The notes beneath the pieces are model-generated. The model was not told the origin of the DNA, ran no database searches, and saw nothing but the letters and a program-made list of their open reading frames with translations. Shown piece by piece: positions 42,179 to 51,552 of a DNA stretch of 64,000 nucleotides (the stretch's first letter is position 1; every line of letters begins with the position of its first letter). This DNA comes from Rhodophyticola sp. CCM32. GTDB lineage: Bacteria; Pseudomonadota; Alphaproteobacteria; Rhodobacterales; Rhodobacteraceae. Where the stretch lies: contig NZ_CP038492.1 in the NCBI RefSeq assembly GCF_004751985.1, forward strand, positions 2,418,001 to 2,482,000, read 5' to 3'. Both the position numbers and the translations under genes were made by a program.

Positions 42179-43102
42179 TCAGGCAAAATCCGGGCACAGC
42201 CGGTCAATCACGATCTGTGCGACGGCCAGTCCGGTACGATCCATCGCCTCAACCGTGGCCCCGCCCATATGCGGTGTCAGATACAGGTTCGGGCAGGTTA
42301 GAAGCGGGCTGTCTGTATCTGGCGGCTCGGGCTGGAACACGTCAAGCCCGGCGGCGCGCAGATGCCCTGACCGCAGGGCCGCAACCAGCGCTGTGTCATC
42401 AATCAGCGCACCGCGTGCGGTGTTGATCAGAATGGCCCCGGCTTTCATCTGCCCGATAAGGGTCGCATCGAACCGGGGGGACCGCCCCGGAACACCATGC
42501 AGTGACACCACATCGGCAGTGGCGCAAATCTGTTCAACTGTGCCCACAGGAATGCAGCCCGCCTGTGTCAGCGCCGCCGCATCCGCATGGACCGACAGAA
42601 CAAGCACCTGCATGCCAAGCGCCCGCGCCATCCCGGCCAGACGCTGCGCGACATGGCCATAGCCGACAAGGCCCAGGGTCCGGCCCGACAGCTCAACCGG
42701 GTGATGCCGGTCGCGAAAGTCAAAATCATCGGAGCGGACAGCCTGATCCGACGCCGGGATGGCCCGGGCGCAGGACAAGATCAGGCCAAGGGCATGTTCG
42801 GCAACCGATTGCGCATTTGTCCCCGGCGTATTGCACAGGGCGATGCCGCGGGCCTCTGCCATGGCGTGATCCACCCGATCCGTGCCGGTGCCGTGAACCG
42901 CGATCACCTCAAGTTTCGGGGCCGCAGCAATCGCTTCTGCCGGAAAACCCCAGTTGCGGGTGATCACCGCCCGTGCATGGGCCAGTGAAACGCGCATCTG
43001 ATCCAGGTCCGGGGCGGGGGCCACATGTACATCAAGCCCCGCCTTCCGCAACGCCACCACACCACATGCGGCAATCGGCTGGACCACAACGCAATCTGTC
43101 AT
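42179..43102 (-). CDS. D-2-hydroxyacid dehydrogenase
   Basis: A 307-aa NAD-dependent D-isomer-specific 2-hydroxyacid dehydrogenase. Seen: GTGTDRVDHAMAEARGIALCN, the nucleotide loop LGLVGYGHVAQRLAGMARA, INTARGALIDDTAL (catalytic Arg), and TPHMGGAT (catalytic His). It interconverts a 2-keto acid and its D-hydroxy acid. ATG at 43102 overlaps the stop of the M20 gene as ATGA. It lies in the GntR-controlled operon between the M20 carbamoylase and pxpB. Confidence 0.92.
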   Translation of the reverse strand: MTDCVVVQPIAACGVVALRKAGLDVHVAPAPDLDQMRVSLAHARAVITRNWGFPAEAIAAAPKLEVIAVHGTGTDRVDHAMAEARGIALCNTPGTNAQSVAEHALGLILSCARAIPASDQAVRSDDFDFRDRHHPVELSGRTLGLVGYGHVAQRLAGMARALGMQVLVLSVHADAAALTQAGCIPVGTVEQICATADVVSLHGVPGRSPRFDATLIGQMKAGAILINTARGALIDDTALVAALRSGHLRAAGLDVFQPEPPDTDSPLLTCPNLYLTPHMGGATVEAMDRTGLAVAQIVIDRLCPDFA

Positions 43103-44397
43103 TCCGATAACTGCGGCGGGTCCAGACACAGGGCCGAAACAACCTCTGCCGCAATGGCAAAATCGCTGATCTCCATATGCTCGTCAGGGTTATGGCTGCC
43201 GTTGCGGTTGCGGATGAACACCATGCCCGTGGGCACACCCATCTGGGCAAAGACAGCCGCATCATGGCCTGCCCCGCATGGCATGATGCGAGTCGGCACC
43301 CGCAACATGCGCGCTGCATTTTCAAACCCCGCCACGATCCCGGGATGCATCCGCGCAGGCGTGGACCCGCTTGGCGCACCGGGTTCGAACCGGACACCCA
43401 TTTCGGTCTCGATGGCCTGAAACCGGGCCTCCACCTCGCGGCGCAGCCGTGCAAGCGTGTCGGGGCTGGCGCTGCGCAGATCAAGCGAGAACGACACCTT
43501 GCCCGGGACTTTGCTGAAGGCAGCCTCATCGGCATCGGTGTTGAACTGGCCGATGGTCACGGTCATATCCTCCCCCTCTGCATCCAAGTCCTTCCACAAC
43601 GCGTTCAGCCGGACAACCAGCGCCGAAACAGCCACCACCGCATCCTGTCGCGAGGAACGCCCCGTCGCCCCCGAATGGGCATATGTGCCAAAGCAGCGGG
43701 CGTGGCGATAGCGAAAACTGCCGCGAATACCGGTGACGATACCAATCGGCAGGTTCTGTTCAAGCAGCACCGGGCCCTGTTCGATATGCGGTTCCAGAAA
43801 CATGCCAATCGCCGCAGGATCAAGATAGGCCGCACCCTGCCGAAGACTGGCGGTATCACCGCCCGCCGCCGCGATGGCCGCGCCCAGGGTTGATCGGTCA
43901 CCCGCACGCAGCACATCGTCCAGTTCCTCTGCGGCAAGCTGACCAAAAGCCGCCCGGCTGCCGATATAGGATGCCCCGAACCAGGTGCTTTCCTCGGCCC
44001 GGATCGCGACAAGAACGATATCACAGGGCGGCACGACGCCGGCGCTGCAAAAGCCTGCGATCACAGACAATCCCAGCAACACACCCGCCGCGCCGTCGAA
44101 ATTGCCGCCCAGGGGAACGGAATCAAGATGCGACCCGATATAGATCGGCTTGCCCCGCCCCCGGCCCGGCAGCGTCATGTAAAGATTGCAGGCCGCGTCG
44201 GTCTGAATGCTCAGATCCAGCTTTGCGGCCTCGCGTTTGAGAATGTCATGGGCCAGTTGCTCCCCCATTCCATAGGAGGCGCGGGTCACCCCCCGGCTTG
44301 CCGCCGTGCGCAGGCGCAGTTCCTCGAATATCCGGGCGGCCAGGTCGATATCCGGCACAGCCGTGTTCTGACGGGGCTCAGCCGGGATTTGATTCAT
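43099..44397 (-). CDS. M20-family carbamoylase/allantoate-amidohydrolase-like hydrolase
   Basis: A 432-aa zinc-dependent amidase of the hydantoinase/carbamoylase M20 branch. These enzymes remove a carbamoyl or ureido group from N-carbamoyl amino acids, allantoate or ureidoglycolate. Seen: YIGSHLDSVPLGGNFDGAAG (His and Asp ligands), RAEESTWFGASYIGSRA (Glu pair), FLEPHIEQGPVLL (His), and NGSHNPDEHMEI (last His); the metal set is intact. Overlaps the GntR gene stop by 4 bp upstream. It could hydrolyse a carbamoyl product of ring opening, linking it to the ureide theme of the window. Confidence 0.93.
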   Translation of the reverse strand: MNQIPAEPRQNTAVPDIDLAARIFEELRLRTAASRGVTRASYGMGEQLAHDILKREAAKLDLSIQTDAACNLYMTLPGRGRGKPIYIGSHLDSVPLGGNFDGAAGVLLGLSVIAGFCSAGVVPPCDIVLVAIRAEESTWFGASYIGSRAAFGQLAAEELDDVLRAGDRSTLGAAIAAAGGDTASLRQGAAYLDPAAIGMFLEPHIEQGPVLLEQNLPIGIVTGIRGSFRYRHARCFGTYAHSGATGRSSRQDAVVAVSALVVRLNALWKDLDAEGEDMTVTIGQFNTDADEAAFSKVPGKVSFSLDLRSASPDTLARLRREVEARFQAIETEMGVRFEPGAPSGSTPARMHPGIVAGFENAARMLRVPTRIMPCGAGHDAAVFAQMGVPTGMVFIRNRNGSHNPDEHMEISDFAIAAEVVSALCLDPPQLSE

Positions 44398-45053
44398 GAT
44401 TTTACCAATCGTGCAACAATACTGGCGCGGACTTTATCAAGATGGGTGCGCATCGCCGCTGCGGCGTCATCCCCGCGTCTGGAATTCAGCGCATCTATGA
44501 TCGCAAGATGTTCGCGACAGGTATCTTCAAGCCGTTCGGGCAGCCGCTTGAGATCGAAGATCTGCGTCTGCCGGCGCAGCATGCGGATGATCGAAGACAA
44601 TTGCTGGTTTCCCGCAGCATCGGCAATCAGCCCGTGCAACTGTTCGTCAACCCCGCGCACTTCGTCCCGTTCTATCCGCGCCTGCCCGGTGGCGGCCCGT
44701 TCCACAAGCTGCTTCAAGGTTGCGGCCAGATCGTCAAGCGCGCCCTCTTCCAGATCCATGGCCGCCATACGCGCAACCTCGGGTTCCAGAAACGTGCGTA
44801 TCTGAAGCGCATCCATGTAATCCTCGATCCGCATCTGCTTGATCTGAAGGCCGCGCTTGCCTTGCCGCACAAGAAGCCCCTCCCCCTCCAGCATCAGCAA
44901 TGCATCACGCACCGGCGTGCGCGACATATCAAGATGCTCGGCCAGCCTGCGTTCATTCAGCAGATCGCCCGGCTGCGCCTCCCCCGAAAGGATCAGGTCA
45001 AGCACCTTCTCATAGGCCTGCAATGCAAGCCTCTTGTCGGTTTCCTTCAGCAT
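44394..45053 (-). CDS. GntR/FCD-family transcriptional regulator
   Basis: A 219-aa regulator with an N-terminal GntR winged helix (LNERRLAEHLDMSRTPVRDAL) and a C-terminal all-helical FCD domain (about residues 85-219), which binds an organic acid ligand, often with a metal (His in EQLHGLIADAAG and in REHLAIIDAL). ATG at 45053 follows GAGGGAG. It is first in the minus-strand operon and divergent from the M24 gene. The palindrome TGGTATACCA at 45184 matches the FadR-type GntR consensus and recurs at 60631. Confidence 0.93.
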   Translation of the reverse strand: MLKETDKRLALQAYEKVLDLILSGEAQPGDLLNERRLAEHLDMSRTPVRDALLMLEGEGLLVRQGKRGLQIKQMRIEDYMDALQIRTFLEPEVARMAAMDLEEGALDDLAATLKQLVERAATGQARIERDEVRGVDEQLHGLIADAAGNQQLSSIIRMLRRQTQIFDLKRLPERLEDTCREHLAIIDALNSRRGDDAAAAMRTHLDKVRASIVARLVKS

Positions 45054-45183
45054 GCACTCCCTCTCTTCGGCGTGCCTGTCGCACAATCGCTCAAACTATC
45101 AGACTGTCTTATTGGCCCATTTTGCGAGCAATGCACAGAAGTGGATTAGCATAACATGAAAAGGCATTCCAGTGGTTGACGAC

Positions 45184-45193
45184 TGGTATACCA
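45184..45193. promoter_or_regulatory. GntR-type operator, copy 1
   Basis: The palindrome TGGTATACCA lies between the divergent GntR and M24 genes. The same ten bases, followed by A, are at 60631-60640 between the divergent amidotransferase and pxpA genes. The form T-N-GT-N2-AC-N-A fits FadR-subfamily GntR sites, so this is the best candidate for autoregulation and operon control. Confidence 0.75.
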
Positions 45194-45267
45194 AACTTTA
45201 GTCTTTATTATTATGACACCGGAAGAATCCCAACTCACGACCTCGCCATGACCGGAGAACAGATGCG

Positions 45268-46443
45268 ATGATCCAGCCCGGCGCCTTTCTGCCATTTTCG
45301 CGGGAAGAACATGAAGATCGCCAATCCCGGCTGCGTGCCGAGCTGAAACGCCGCAACGTGGATGCGATGCTGGTTTTTGCCCAGGAAAGCCATTTCTGGC
45401 TGACCGGCTATGACACCGGGGGCTTTGTCTTCTTCCAATGTGCCGTTGTCACCGCTGATGACAGGCCGATTGTCCTGCTGACGCGGCGCCCTGATCTGCT
45501 TCAGGCACGTCAGACCAGCACCATCGAGGATATCCGCATCTGGTGGGACGCCGAAGATGCCAACCCCGCACAGGATCTCAAAAGCATCCTGTCGGAACTG
45601 GGCCTTGAAGGCGGCAGGATTGCTGTGGAACTGAACACCCACGGGCTGACCGGCTGGAACCTGTGGCGCCTTCAGGGGGCGCTTGACGGGTTCTGCACCC
45701 TTGAAAATGACGATCACCTGATCCGGCGCATGCGGCTTGTGAAATCACCGGCCGAGCTGGAATATATGCGCACGGCGGGGGATATTCTTGATGCCTCGCT
45801 TCTGGATGTCATTGATATCGCCCGCCCCGGCATAACCGATGCGCAGGTCAAGGCGGCCTATATCGCCTCGGTCCTCGGGCGCGGCGGGGATATGCCCCCC
45901 AATGACCCGATCTTCAATTCCGGGCCACGTGCGGTTTATGGCCGTGGCGTTTCCTTCCCGCGTCAGATCCTGGCGCAGGATCAGCTTCTGGTTGAATATC
46001 CGGTCGCCTACCGCCGGTATAATGTCAAAACCGAATGGATGATCCTGTTTGGCAAGGTCGCCGATGCGCAGCGCAAGATGTATGATGTTGCGCGGGAAAC
46101 CCTGCATAAGATGACCGAGATTGCCCGCCCCGGCACAACCCTGGGCGAAATATTCGACTGCCATGCCGACGGGCTGGATGCGGGCGGGTATGGGCAGCAC
46201 CGGTACGGGGCCACGGGATATTCGGTTGGCGGAACCTTCGCACCGACCAGCATGGATGTGCCGCCGATGATCTATTCGGGCAATCCGATGCAATGTGAAC
46301 CGGGCATGACCCTGTTTTATCATGTGATGCTGGGCGACAGCGACAGCGGATACGCCATGGGCGTCGGCCATACCCTGCTGGTGACCGAAGGCGCGCCGGA
46401 TATTCTGACCTCATTGCCCGATGATCTGACCGTTGTGACCTGA
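45268..46443 (+). CDS. M24B creatinase/ectoine-hydrolase-like protein 1
   Basis: A 391-aa member of the M24 pita-bread family without the usual two-metal site. N-terminal creatinase-like domain (residues about 10-150, LVFAQESHFWLTGYDTGGFV) and a C-terminal domain. Where metallopeptidases have their two Asp, this protein reads LLVEYPVAYRRYN, and the two late Glu positions hold His (LFYHVML, VGHTLLVTE). Creatinase and ectoine hydrolase DoeA likewise work without metal and cleave C-N bonds of guanidino or cyclic amidine compounds. First gene of the plus-strand transporter operon, downstream of the GntR-type palindrome. One of three relatives in the window. Confidence 0.85.
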   Translation: MIQPGAFLPFSREEHEDRQSRLRAELKRRNVDAMLVFAQESHFWLTGYDTGGFVFFQCAVVTADDRPIVLLTRRPDLLQARQTSTIEDIRIWWDAEDANPAQDLKSILSELGLEGGRIAVELNTHGLTGWNLWRLQGALDGFCTLENDDHLIRRMRLVKSPAELEYMRTAGDILDASLLDVIDIARPGITDAQVKAAYIASVLGRGGDMPPNDPIFNSGPRAVYGRGVSFPRQILAQDQLLVEYPVAYRRYNVKTEWMILFGKVADAQRKMYDVARETLHKMTEIARPGTTLGEIFDCHADGLDAGGYGQHRYGATGYSVGGTFAPTSMDVPPMIYSGNPMQCEPGMTLFYHVMLGDSDSGYAMGVGHTLLVTEGAPDILTSLPDDLTVVT

Positions 46444-46480
46444 CATTCAAGGCACGAAAAACACACAAAAAACAACGAGA

Positions 46481-46499
46481 GTCCCCGATCAGAGGGGAC
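46481..46499 (+). promoter_or_regulatory. Stem-loop between M24 and binding-protein genes
   Basis: GTCCCC and GGGGAC enclose a seven-base loop in the 120-bp gap between the M24 gene and the dipeptide-type binding-protein gene. Such hairpins often tune or stabilise transcript levels upstream of highly expressed binding-protein genes. There is no T-run, so full termination is unlikely. Confidence 0.45.
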
Positions 46500-46563
46500 C
46501 AGCCCACAAACCAGAGAGCCGCCCGCAGTAAAACGGCTCAACCGACACAGAGGAACGACGACA

Positions 46564-48105
46564 ATGTCCCATTTCACTCTCTCGCGCCGCGGCGTGATGA
46601 TCGGCATGGCTGCCGCAACCACATTGCCCCGCATCGGTTTTGCGCAAACCGGCACGCCCGTGCAGGGCGGCACCCTCAAGATCAGCCACTCCACCCGGAT
46701 TGCAACGCTCAACGTGTTGTCAAACTCAGGCCCTGCCGAATATCCGGTGATGGATATGGTCTATTCCGGTCTGACACGCATTGGCGTTGATACCCGCCCG
46801 GTGCCCGATCTGGCCGAAAGCTGGACGGCAAATGACGACGCGACCGAGTTCACCTTTCATCTGCGCCACGGCGTCACCTTCCATGACGGCACCCCCTTCA
46901 CCGCCGATGATGTGGTTGCAACCTATGAGTTGATCCTGAACCCCGACACACCCGCAGCGGCCCGTTCGGTGCTGGATATGGTAGAGGCCATCGAAGCGAC
47001 GGACGATCATACCGTCGTGTTCCGCCTCAGCGTGCCTTACGCGGATCTGCCGACCTCGACCGCACATACCAATGCGCGGATCATCAGCCGTGCCGCGGCC
47101 GAGGCGCCCCTGACCGAGCTGGACACCAACGTCAACGGAACCGGGCCCTTCAAGCTTGAGGATTATGACAGCGCCCGGATCACGCGACTGGTGAAAAACG
47201 ACGATTACTTCATCGAGGGCAAGCCCTATCTCGATGCGGTCGAGATGCATCTGTTCCCGGATCTGGCCGCCGAGACCGCCAATTTCCTGTCCGGCGATAT
47301 GGATGTGATGCTGACCGTGCAGCAGGCGGATTATGAACGCATCGCAGGCTCTGCCGGGGTCGAGGCGCAGCGCGTGCCCTCGGGCCGGTATGTGAATGTG
47401 GTCATGCGCTATGATCAGGCGCCATTCGACGATCTGCGGGTACGTCAGGCGCTGGCCATGTCCGTCGACCGCCAGTTGCTGGTTGATATCGTGCTTGAAG
47501 GTCTGGGCCGTCCGGCCAATGACAATATCCTGTCGCCGGAATTTCACTATGCGGTCGACGCCCCTGCCATCCCGTATGATCCCGAAGGCGCGCGGGCCCT
47601 GCTGGCCGAGGCCGGGTATCCCGATGGCATCGACCTGACCCTGGTTGCATCGAACCGGCCCGCGATCCGGGTGCAAACCGCCATCGCGATTCGCCAGATG
47701 GCACAGCCCGCCGGCTTCAATATCGAGGTCGAAACGATGCCCCATGACACGTATCTGGCGAATGTCTGGATGCAGGGGCCGTTCTATATGGGCTATTGGG
47801 GGATGCAGCCAACCGAGGATGGCACCTTCAACCTGCTGCTGACATCGGATGCATCCTATGAGGATACAGGCTGGAAGAATGCCGAATTCGACGGTCTGGT
47901 CGAACAGGCCCGCAGCACCCCGGACGAGGCGGAACGTGCCGCGCTTTATACGCAGGCGCAGGAGCTGATCCTGCGGGACAAGCCCTATATCATCCCGTTC
48001 TTCGAGGATGTGCTGACCGCCAGCCGCGACGAGACGGAGGAATGGACGGTCGCGCCCATCTCCCGGTATTACTATATCGAGAACGTATGGCTCGACCGGA
48101 ACTGA
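46564..48105 (+). CDS. ABC transporter substrate-binding protein, family 5 (DppA-like)
   Basis: A 513-aa periplasmic binding protein for peptides or similar compounds. Seen: N-terminal SRRGVMIGMAAATTL followed by ALA-like cleavage, a probable twin-arginine signal; LRHGVTFHDGTPFTADDV; NGTGPFKLEDYD; VRQALAMSVDRQLLVD; and RDKPYIIPFF. All are family 5 hallmarks. It starts an ABC importer completed by the following permease and ATPase genes. Ligand unknown; adjacent peptidase-like and creatinase-like genes suggest peptides, cyclic amidines or modified amino acids. Confidence 0.94.
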   Translation: MSHFTLSRRGVMIGMAAATTLPRIGFAQTGTPVQGGTLKISHSTRIATLNVLSNSGPAEYPVMDMVYSGLTRIGVDTRPVPDLAESWTANDDATEFTFHLRHGVTFHDGTPFTADDVVATYELILNPDTPAAARSVLDMVEAIEATDDHTVVFRLSVPYADLPTSTAHTNARIISRAAAEAPLTELDTNVNGTGPFKLEDYDSARITRLVKNDDYFIEGKPYLDAVEMHLFPDLAAETANFLSGDMDVMLTVQQADYERIAGSAGVEAQRVPSGRYVNVVMRYDQAPFDDLRVRQALAMSVDRQLLVDIVLEGLGRPANDNILSPEFHYAVDAPAIPYDPEGARALLAEAGYPDGIDLTLVASNRPAIRVQTAIAIRQMAQPAGFNIEVETMPHDTYLANVWMQGPFYMGYWGMQPTEDGTFNLLLTSDASYEDTGWKNAEFDGLVEQARSTPDEAERAALYTQAQELILRDKPYIIPFFEDVLTASRDETEEWTVAPISRYYYIENVWLDRN

Positions 48106-48109
48106 CCCT

Positions 48110-49060
48110 GTGTCATTTGGCTACCTGATCCGGCGGCTGTTTTCGGTCCTGATCGTCCTTGCCATCGTGACCTTCGCGGTCTTTGCGGTGACGATGATCC
48201 TGCCCGGCAATGCCGCAATCATGATCCTTGGTGAGTATGGCTCGCCGGATCAGGTGGCCGCACTTGAACGGCAACTGGGGCTCGATCAGCCCTGGTATCT
48301 GCAATATATCGACTGGGTCAGCGGGTTGCTGCAGGGTGATCTGGGCATGTCTTTGCGCCTGTCCCGGCCCGTGGCCGAGGTGGTCGGCGATGCATTCTGG
48401 AATTCCGCTGTTCTGGCCCTGACAGCGCTGATCACCGTGACGGTGATCGCCGTGCCCCTTGGAGCGCTGGCCGCGATCAAACGCGGCAGTGTCTGGGATC
48501 TGTTCATCGGCTTTGTGTCCTATATCGGGGCCTCGATGCCCGAATTTGTTACCGCCACCCTGCTGCTGGTGTTTCTTGCCGGGCCCTCCGTGGGCCTGTT
48601 TCCGGCCGGCGGCTATGTCGCGCCATGGGAAGACCTTGGCAGCTTTCTGGGGCATGTGGCCCTTCCGGCCACAACCCTGGGTCTGATCCTGATGGCCCAT
48701 ATCGCCCGTCAGGTCCGCAGCGAGATGTCCGACGTTCTGTCCAGCGACTATATCCGCGCCGCCCGGCTGAAAGGCCTGCGCGAAGGGCGGGTCCTGCGGC
48801 GCCACGCCCTGCCCAATTCCCTGGCCCCCGCCGTGGCCGTGATTTCGCTGGATATCGGCTATCTGCTGGGCGGCATCATCGTGGTTGAGGAGATATTCGC
48901 CTGGCCCGGTCTGGGCCGGTTGCTGATCTATGCGCTGGAAAACCGCGACCTGCCTGTCATTCAGGCGATCACATTGCTGCTGGCAACGGTTTACGCCCTG
49001 TCGAACCTGCTGTCCGATCTGGTGATTGCCTTTCTCGATCCACGGGTCCGGTATGAGTAA
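48110..49060 (+). CDS. ABC transporter permease, DppB-like
   Basis: A 316-aa membrane protein with about six helices. Seen: FGYLIRRLFSVLIVLAIVTF at the N-terminus and the late coupling segment YIRAARLKGLREGRVLRRHALPNSLAP followed by GYLLGGIIVVEEIFAWPGLG. GTG start at 48110, 4 bp after the binding-protein stop. It pairs with the second permease encoded next, overlapping it by 8 bp. Confidence 0.94.
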   Translation: MSFGYLIRRLFSVLIVLAIVTFAVFAVTMILPGNAAIMILGEYGSPDQVAALERQLGLDQPWYLQYIDWVSGLLQGDLGMSLRLSRPVAEVVGDAFWNSAVLALTALITVTVIAVPLGALAAIKRGSVWDLFIGFVSYIGASMPEFVTATLLLVFLAGPSVGLFPAGGYVAPWEDLGSFLGHVALPATTLGLILMAHIARQVRSEMSDVLSSDYIRAARLKGLREGRVLRRHALPNSLAPAVAVISLDIGYLLGGIIVVEEIFAWPGLGRLLIYALENRDLPVIQAITLLLATVYALSNLLSDLVIAFLDPRVRYE

Positions 49061-49871
49061 GAGCTTTCGCAACCCCCCTGCCCTTGTTGGCATTTCCTTG
49101 CTGACAATTGTGCTTTGCGCCGCAATCTTCGGCCCGTTTCTGGCCCCCTATGATCCACAGGCCTTTCACCCTGCCAACCGGCTTGAAGGTCCGTCTGCCG
49201 CCCATTGGCTGGGCACAGACCAGTTTGGGCGTGACCTGCTGTCGCGGCTTCTGAACGGGGCGCCCGCAACCATCTCTTTCGGTCTTGGGGCAACGATACT
49301 GGGGGTTGGCGCAGGCACCCTGATCGGCGTTGTCGCGGGTGTTGCCGGGGGCTGGGTCGACAGCCTGATCATGCGCGTGCTTGATGGTCTTCTGGCGGTG
49401 CCGGACCTGTTATTCACCCTGCTGATCGTCACCATACTGGGCGGCGGCATGGGCGAGGCGATGCTGGCCGTCGCGATTGCCTTCACGCCGGGCATGGCCC
49501 GGATCTCGCGCAGTTCGGTTCTGTCGATCCGCACCCGTGAATATGTGCAGGCCGCCGTCGCCCGTGGTGAAACCGGCGGCTATATTGTTCTGCGCGAAGT
49601 GATGCCGAACGCCCTGGGCCCGATCGTGGTTGAGGCCACAATCCGCGTCGCTTTTGCGATCATGATCGGGGCCACACTGGGCTTTCTGGGGCTGGGGGCG
49701 CAACCGCCCAGCACAGAATGGGGGCTGATGGTGGCCGAAGCCCGGCAATTCATGTTCCGCAATGCCTGGTGCGTGGCGGTGCCCGGCGTCGCCATCGCCA
49801 TCGCAGCACTTGGGTTCAACCTGTTCGGCGACGCCCTGCGGGACAGCCTTGACCCAAGCCGGAGCCACTGA
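49053..49871 (+). CDS. ABC transporter permease, DppC-like
   Basis: A 272-aa membrane protein with about six helices and the N-terminal short leader of OppC/DppC proteins. Seen: LGTDQFGRDLLSRLLNGAP (typical DppC start of the periplasmic loop), PDLLFTLLIVTILGGG, and REYVQAAVARGETGGYIVLREVMPNA as the coupling helix. ATG at 49053 overlaps the dppB-like stop. Forms the heterodimeric channel with the preceding gene product. Confidence 0.94.
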   Translation: MSKSFRNPPALVGISLLTIVLCAAIFGPFLAPYDPQAFHPANRLEGPSAAHWLGTDQFGRDLLSRLLNGAPATISFGLGATILGVGAGTLIGVVAGVAGGWVDSLIMRVLDGLLAVPDLLFTLLIVTILGGGMGEAMLAVAIAFTPGMARISRSSVLSIRTREYVQAAVARGETGGYIVLREVMPNALGPIVVEATIRVAFAIMIGATLGFLGLGAQPPSTEWGLMVAEARQFMFRNAWCVAVPGVAIAIAALGFNLFGDALRDSLDPSRSH

Positions 49872-49875
49872 GGCT

Positions 49876-51552
49876 ATGGAGCAGACAATCACGCCCCTTC
49901 CCGGCAGCGCGCAACCGGTGCTTGATATCCGCGACTATTCTCTCAGCTATCAGACCGATGCAGGCCCGGTGGAGGCGCTGAAATCCATCAACCTGACCGT
50001 TCCCCAGGGGCAGACACTTGGCCTTGTGGGCGAATCCGGCTCCGGCAAATCCTCACTGGCCTGGGCGATCATGCGGTATCTGCCCGCGAACGCGACCGAG
50101 CCGGGCGGGCAGATCTGCCTGAACGGGGAAGATCTGCGCCAGAAAACCCTGCCGCAAATTCTGGAAATCCGGGGCCGCCGCATCGCCATGGTGTTCCAGG
50201 ACCCCAGCACCTCGCTGAACCCCACCATGCGGCTGGGGGAGCAATTGGCCGAAACGCTGATGCGCCACCGGAACCTTGATCACGATCAGGCCTGGGCCGA
50301 AGGTGAGGCCGCGCTGACCCGCACCGGCATCGCCCGCCCCAGACAGTTGATGCAGCGCTTTCCGCATCAGGCATCGGGGGGCGAAAAGCAACGCGTGGTC
50401 ATCGCCACCGCGTTTGCCTGCGCCCCGGAACTGATCATCTTCGATGAACCGACAACCGCGCTAGATATCATAACCGCCCGGCAGATTCTGGACCTGTTTA
50501 CCGAGCTTCGGGCCGAAACCGGTGTTGCAGCCCTTTATATCTCCCATGATCTGGGGCTTGTGTCGCGCATCGCCCAGAGTGTCGCGGTGATCCAGAAAGG
50601 CGAGATTGTCGAACAGGGCCCCTGTGAAGAGATGTTCCGCGCGCCGCGTGCCGCCTATACCCGCGCCCTTCTTGCCGCCGTCCCCCGGCCCGGGGACTGG
50701 CAGGGGGCCACGCCACCCGAACCGGGTGCCGCGCCGCTGCTCAGCACCGATACTGTCAGTGTGGAATATGGCCGCCCCTCGGCCTTTGCCCGGCTGATCG
50801 GGACAAAGGCCGAAGGGGTTTTCGGTGCGAAAACCGTCAATCTTGCGGTCCGGCCGGGGGAATTGCTTGGGATCGTAGGCGAATCCGGCTCCGGCAAATC
50901 GACCATGGCAAAGGTCTTGTCGGGCCTTCAGGATTTTGACGGAACCGTCACCTTCCATGATCGGCATTTCACGACCCGCCGCCAGATCGACACAGCCTAT
51001 CGGCGCCGCGTTCAGATGGTGTTCCAGCATCCCGATGGTTCCCTCAACCCGCGCCAGCGTATCCGCGAGATCCTGTCCCGACCGCTGAAGCTTTATGATC
51101 TGGTGCCAAAGGCGGATCGCGCGGCGCGGATTGCCGATCTGCTGGAGCAGGTCCTGCTGCCGGCGGATTTCGCGAACCGCTACCCCTATCAGCTTTCGGG
51201 AGGCGAGAAACAGCGCGTGGCCATCGCCCGGGCCTTTGCCGCCGAACCCGATGTGGTGATCTGTGACGAAATCACCGCCTCGCTGGACGTCTCGGTACAG
51301 GCCTCGGTCGCGAAGCTGCTGATCAGGCTGCAAAAGCAGACGGGAACCGCCTGCATCTTCATCACCCATGATATCAACCTCGTGCGTCAGCTCGCCCATC
51401 AGATCATGGTCATGTATCGCGGTGAGGTTGTGGACCGTTTTGCCACATCCGAGGCCACCACGCCTGACCGCCACAGCTATACCCGCGATCTGCTTGATGC
51501 GGTGCCCGTGCCCCGCGGCGCGGCCCCTGACTTTGACGAGGTGAAACCATGA
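49876..51552 (+). CDS. ABC transporter dual ATPase (DppD-DppF fusion)
   Basis: A 558-aa protein with two complete ABC ATPase domains in one chain, replacing separate DppD and DppF. Domain 1 (residues about 15-270) has Walker A GESGSGKSS, signature ASGGEKQR and Walker B LIIFDEPTTALD. Domain 2 (about 300-558) has GESGSGKST, LSGGEKQR and VVICDEITASLD. ATG at 49876; the earlier open frame overlaps the permease gene. Its stop overlaps the M20 gene as ATGA, coupling transport and metabolism. Confidence 0.94.
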   Translation: MEQTITPLPGSAQPVLDIRDYSLSYQTDAGPVEALKSINLTVPQGQTLGLVGESGSGKSSLAWAIMRYLPANATEPGGQICLNGEDLRQKTLPQILEIRGRRIAMVFQDPSTSLNPTMRLGEQLAETLMRHRNLDHDQAWAEGEAALTRTGIARPRQLMQRFPHQASGGEKQRVVIATAFACAPELIIFDEPTTALDIITARQILDLFTELRAETGVAALYISHDLGLVSRIAQSVAVIQKGEIVEQGPCEEMFRAPRAAYTRALLAAVPRPGDWQGATPPEPGAAPLLSTDTVSVEYGRPSAFARLIGTKAEGVFGAKTVNLAVRPGELLGIVGESGSGKSTMAKVLSGLQDFDGTVTFHDRHFTTRRQIDTAYRRRVQMVFQHPDGSLNPRQRIREILSRPLKLYDLVPKADRAARIADLLEQVLLPADFANRYPYQLSGGEKQRVAIARAFAAEPDVVICDEITASLDVSVQASVAKLLIRLQKQTGTACIFITHDINLVRQLAHQIMVMYRGEVVDRFATSEATTPDRHSYTRDLLDAVPVPRGAAPDFDEVKP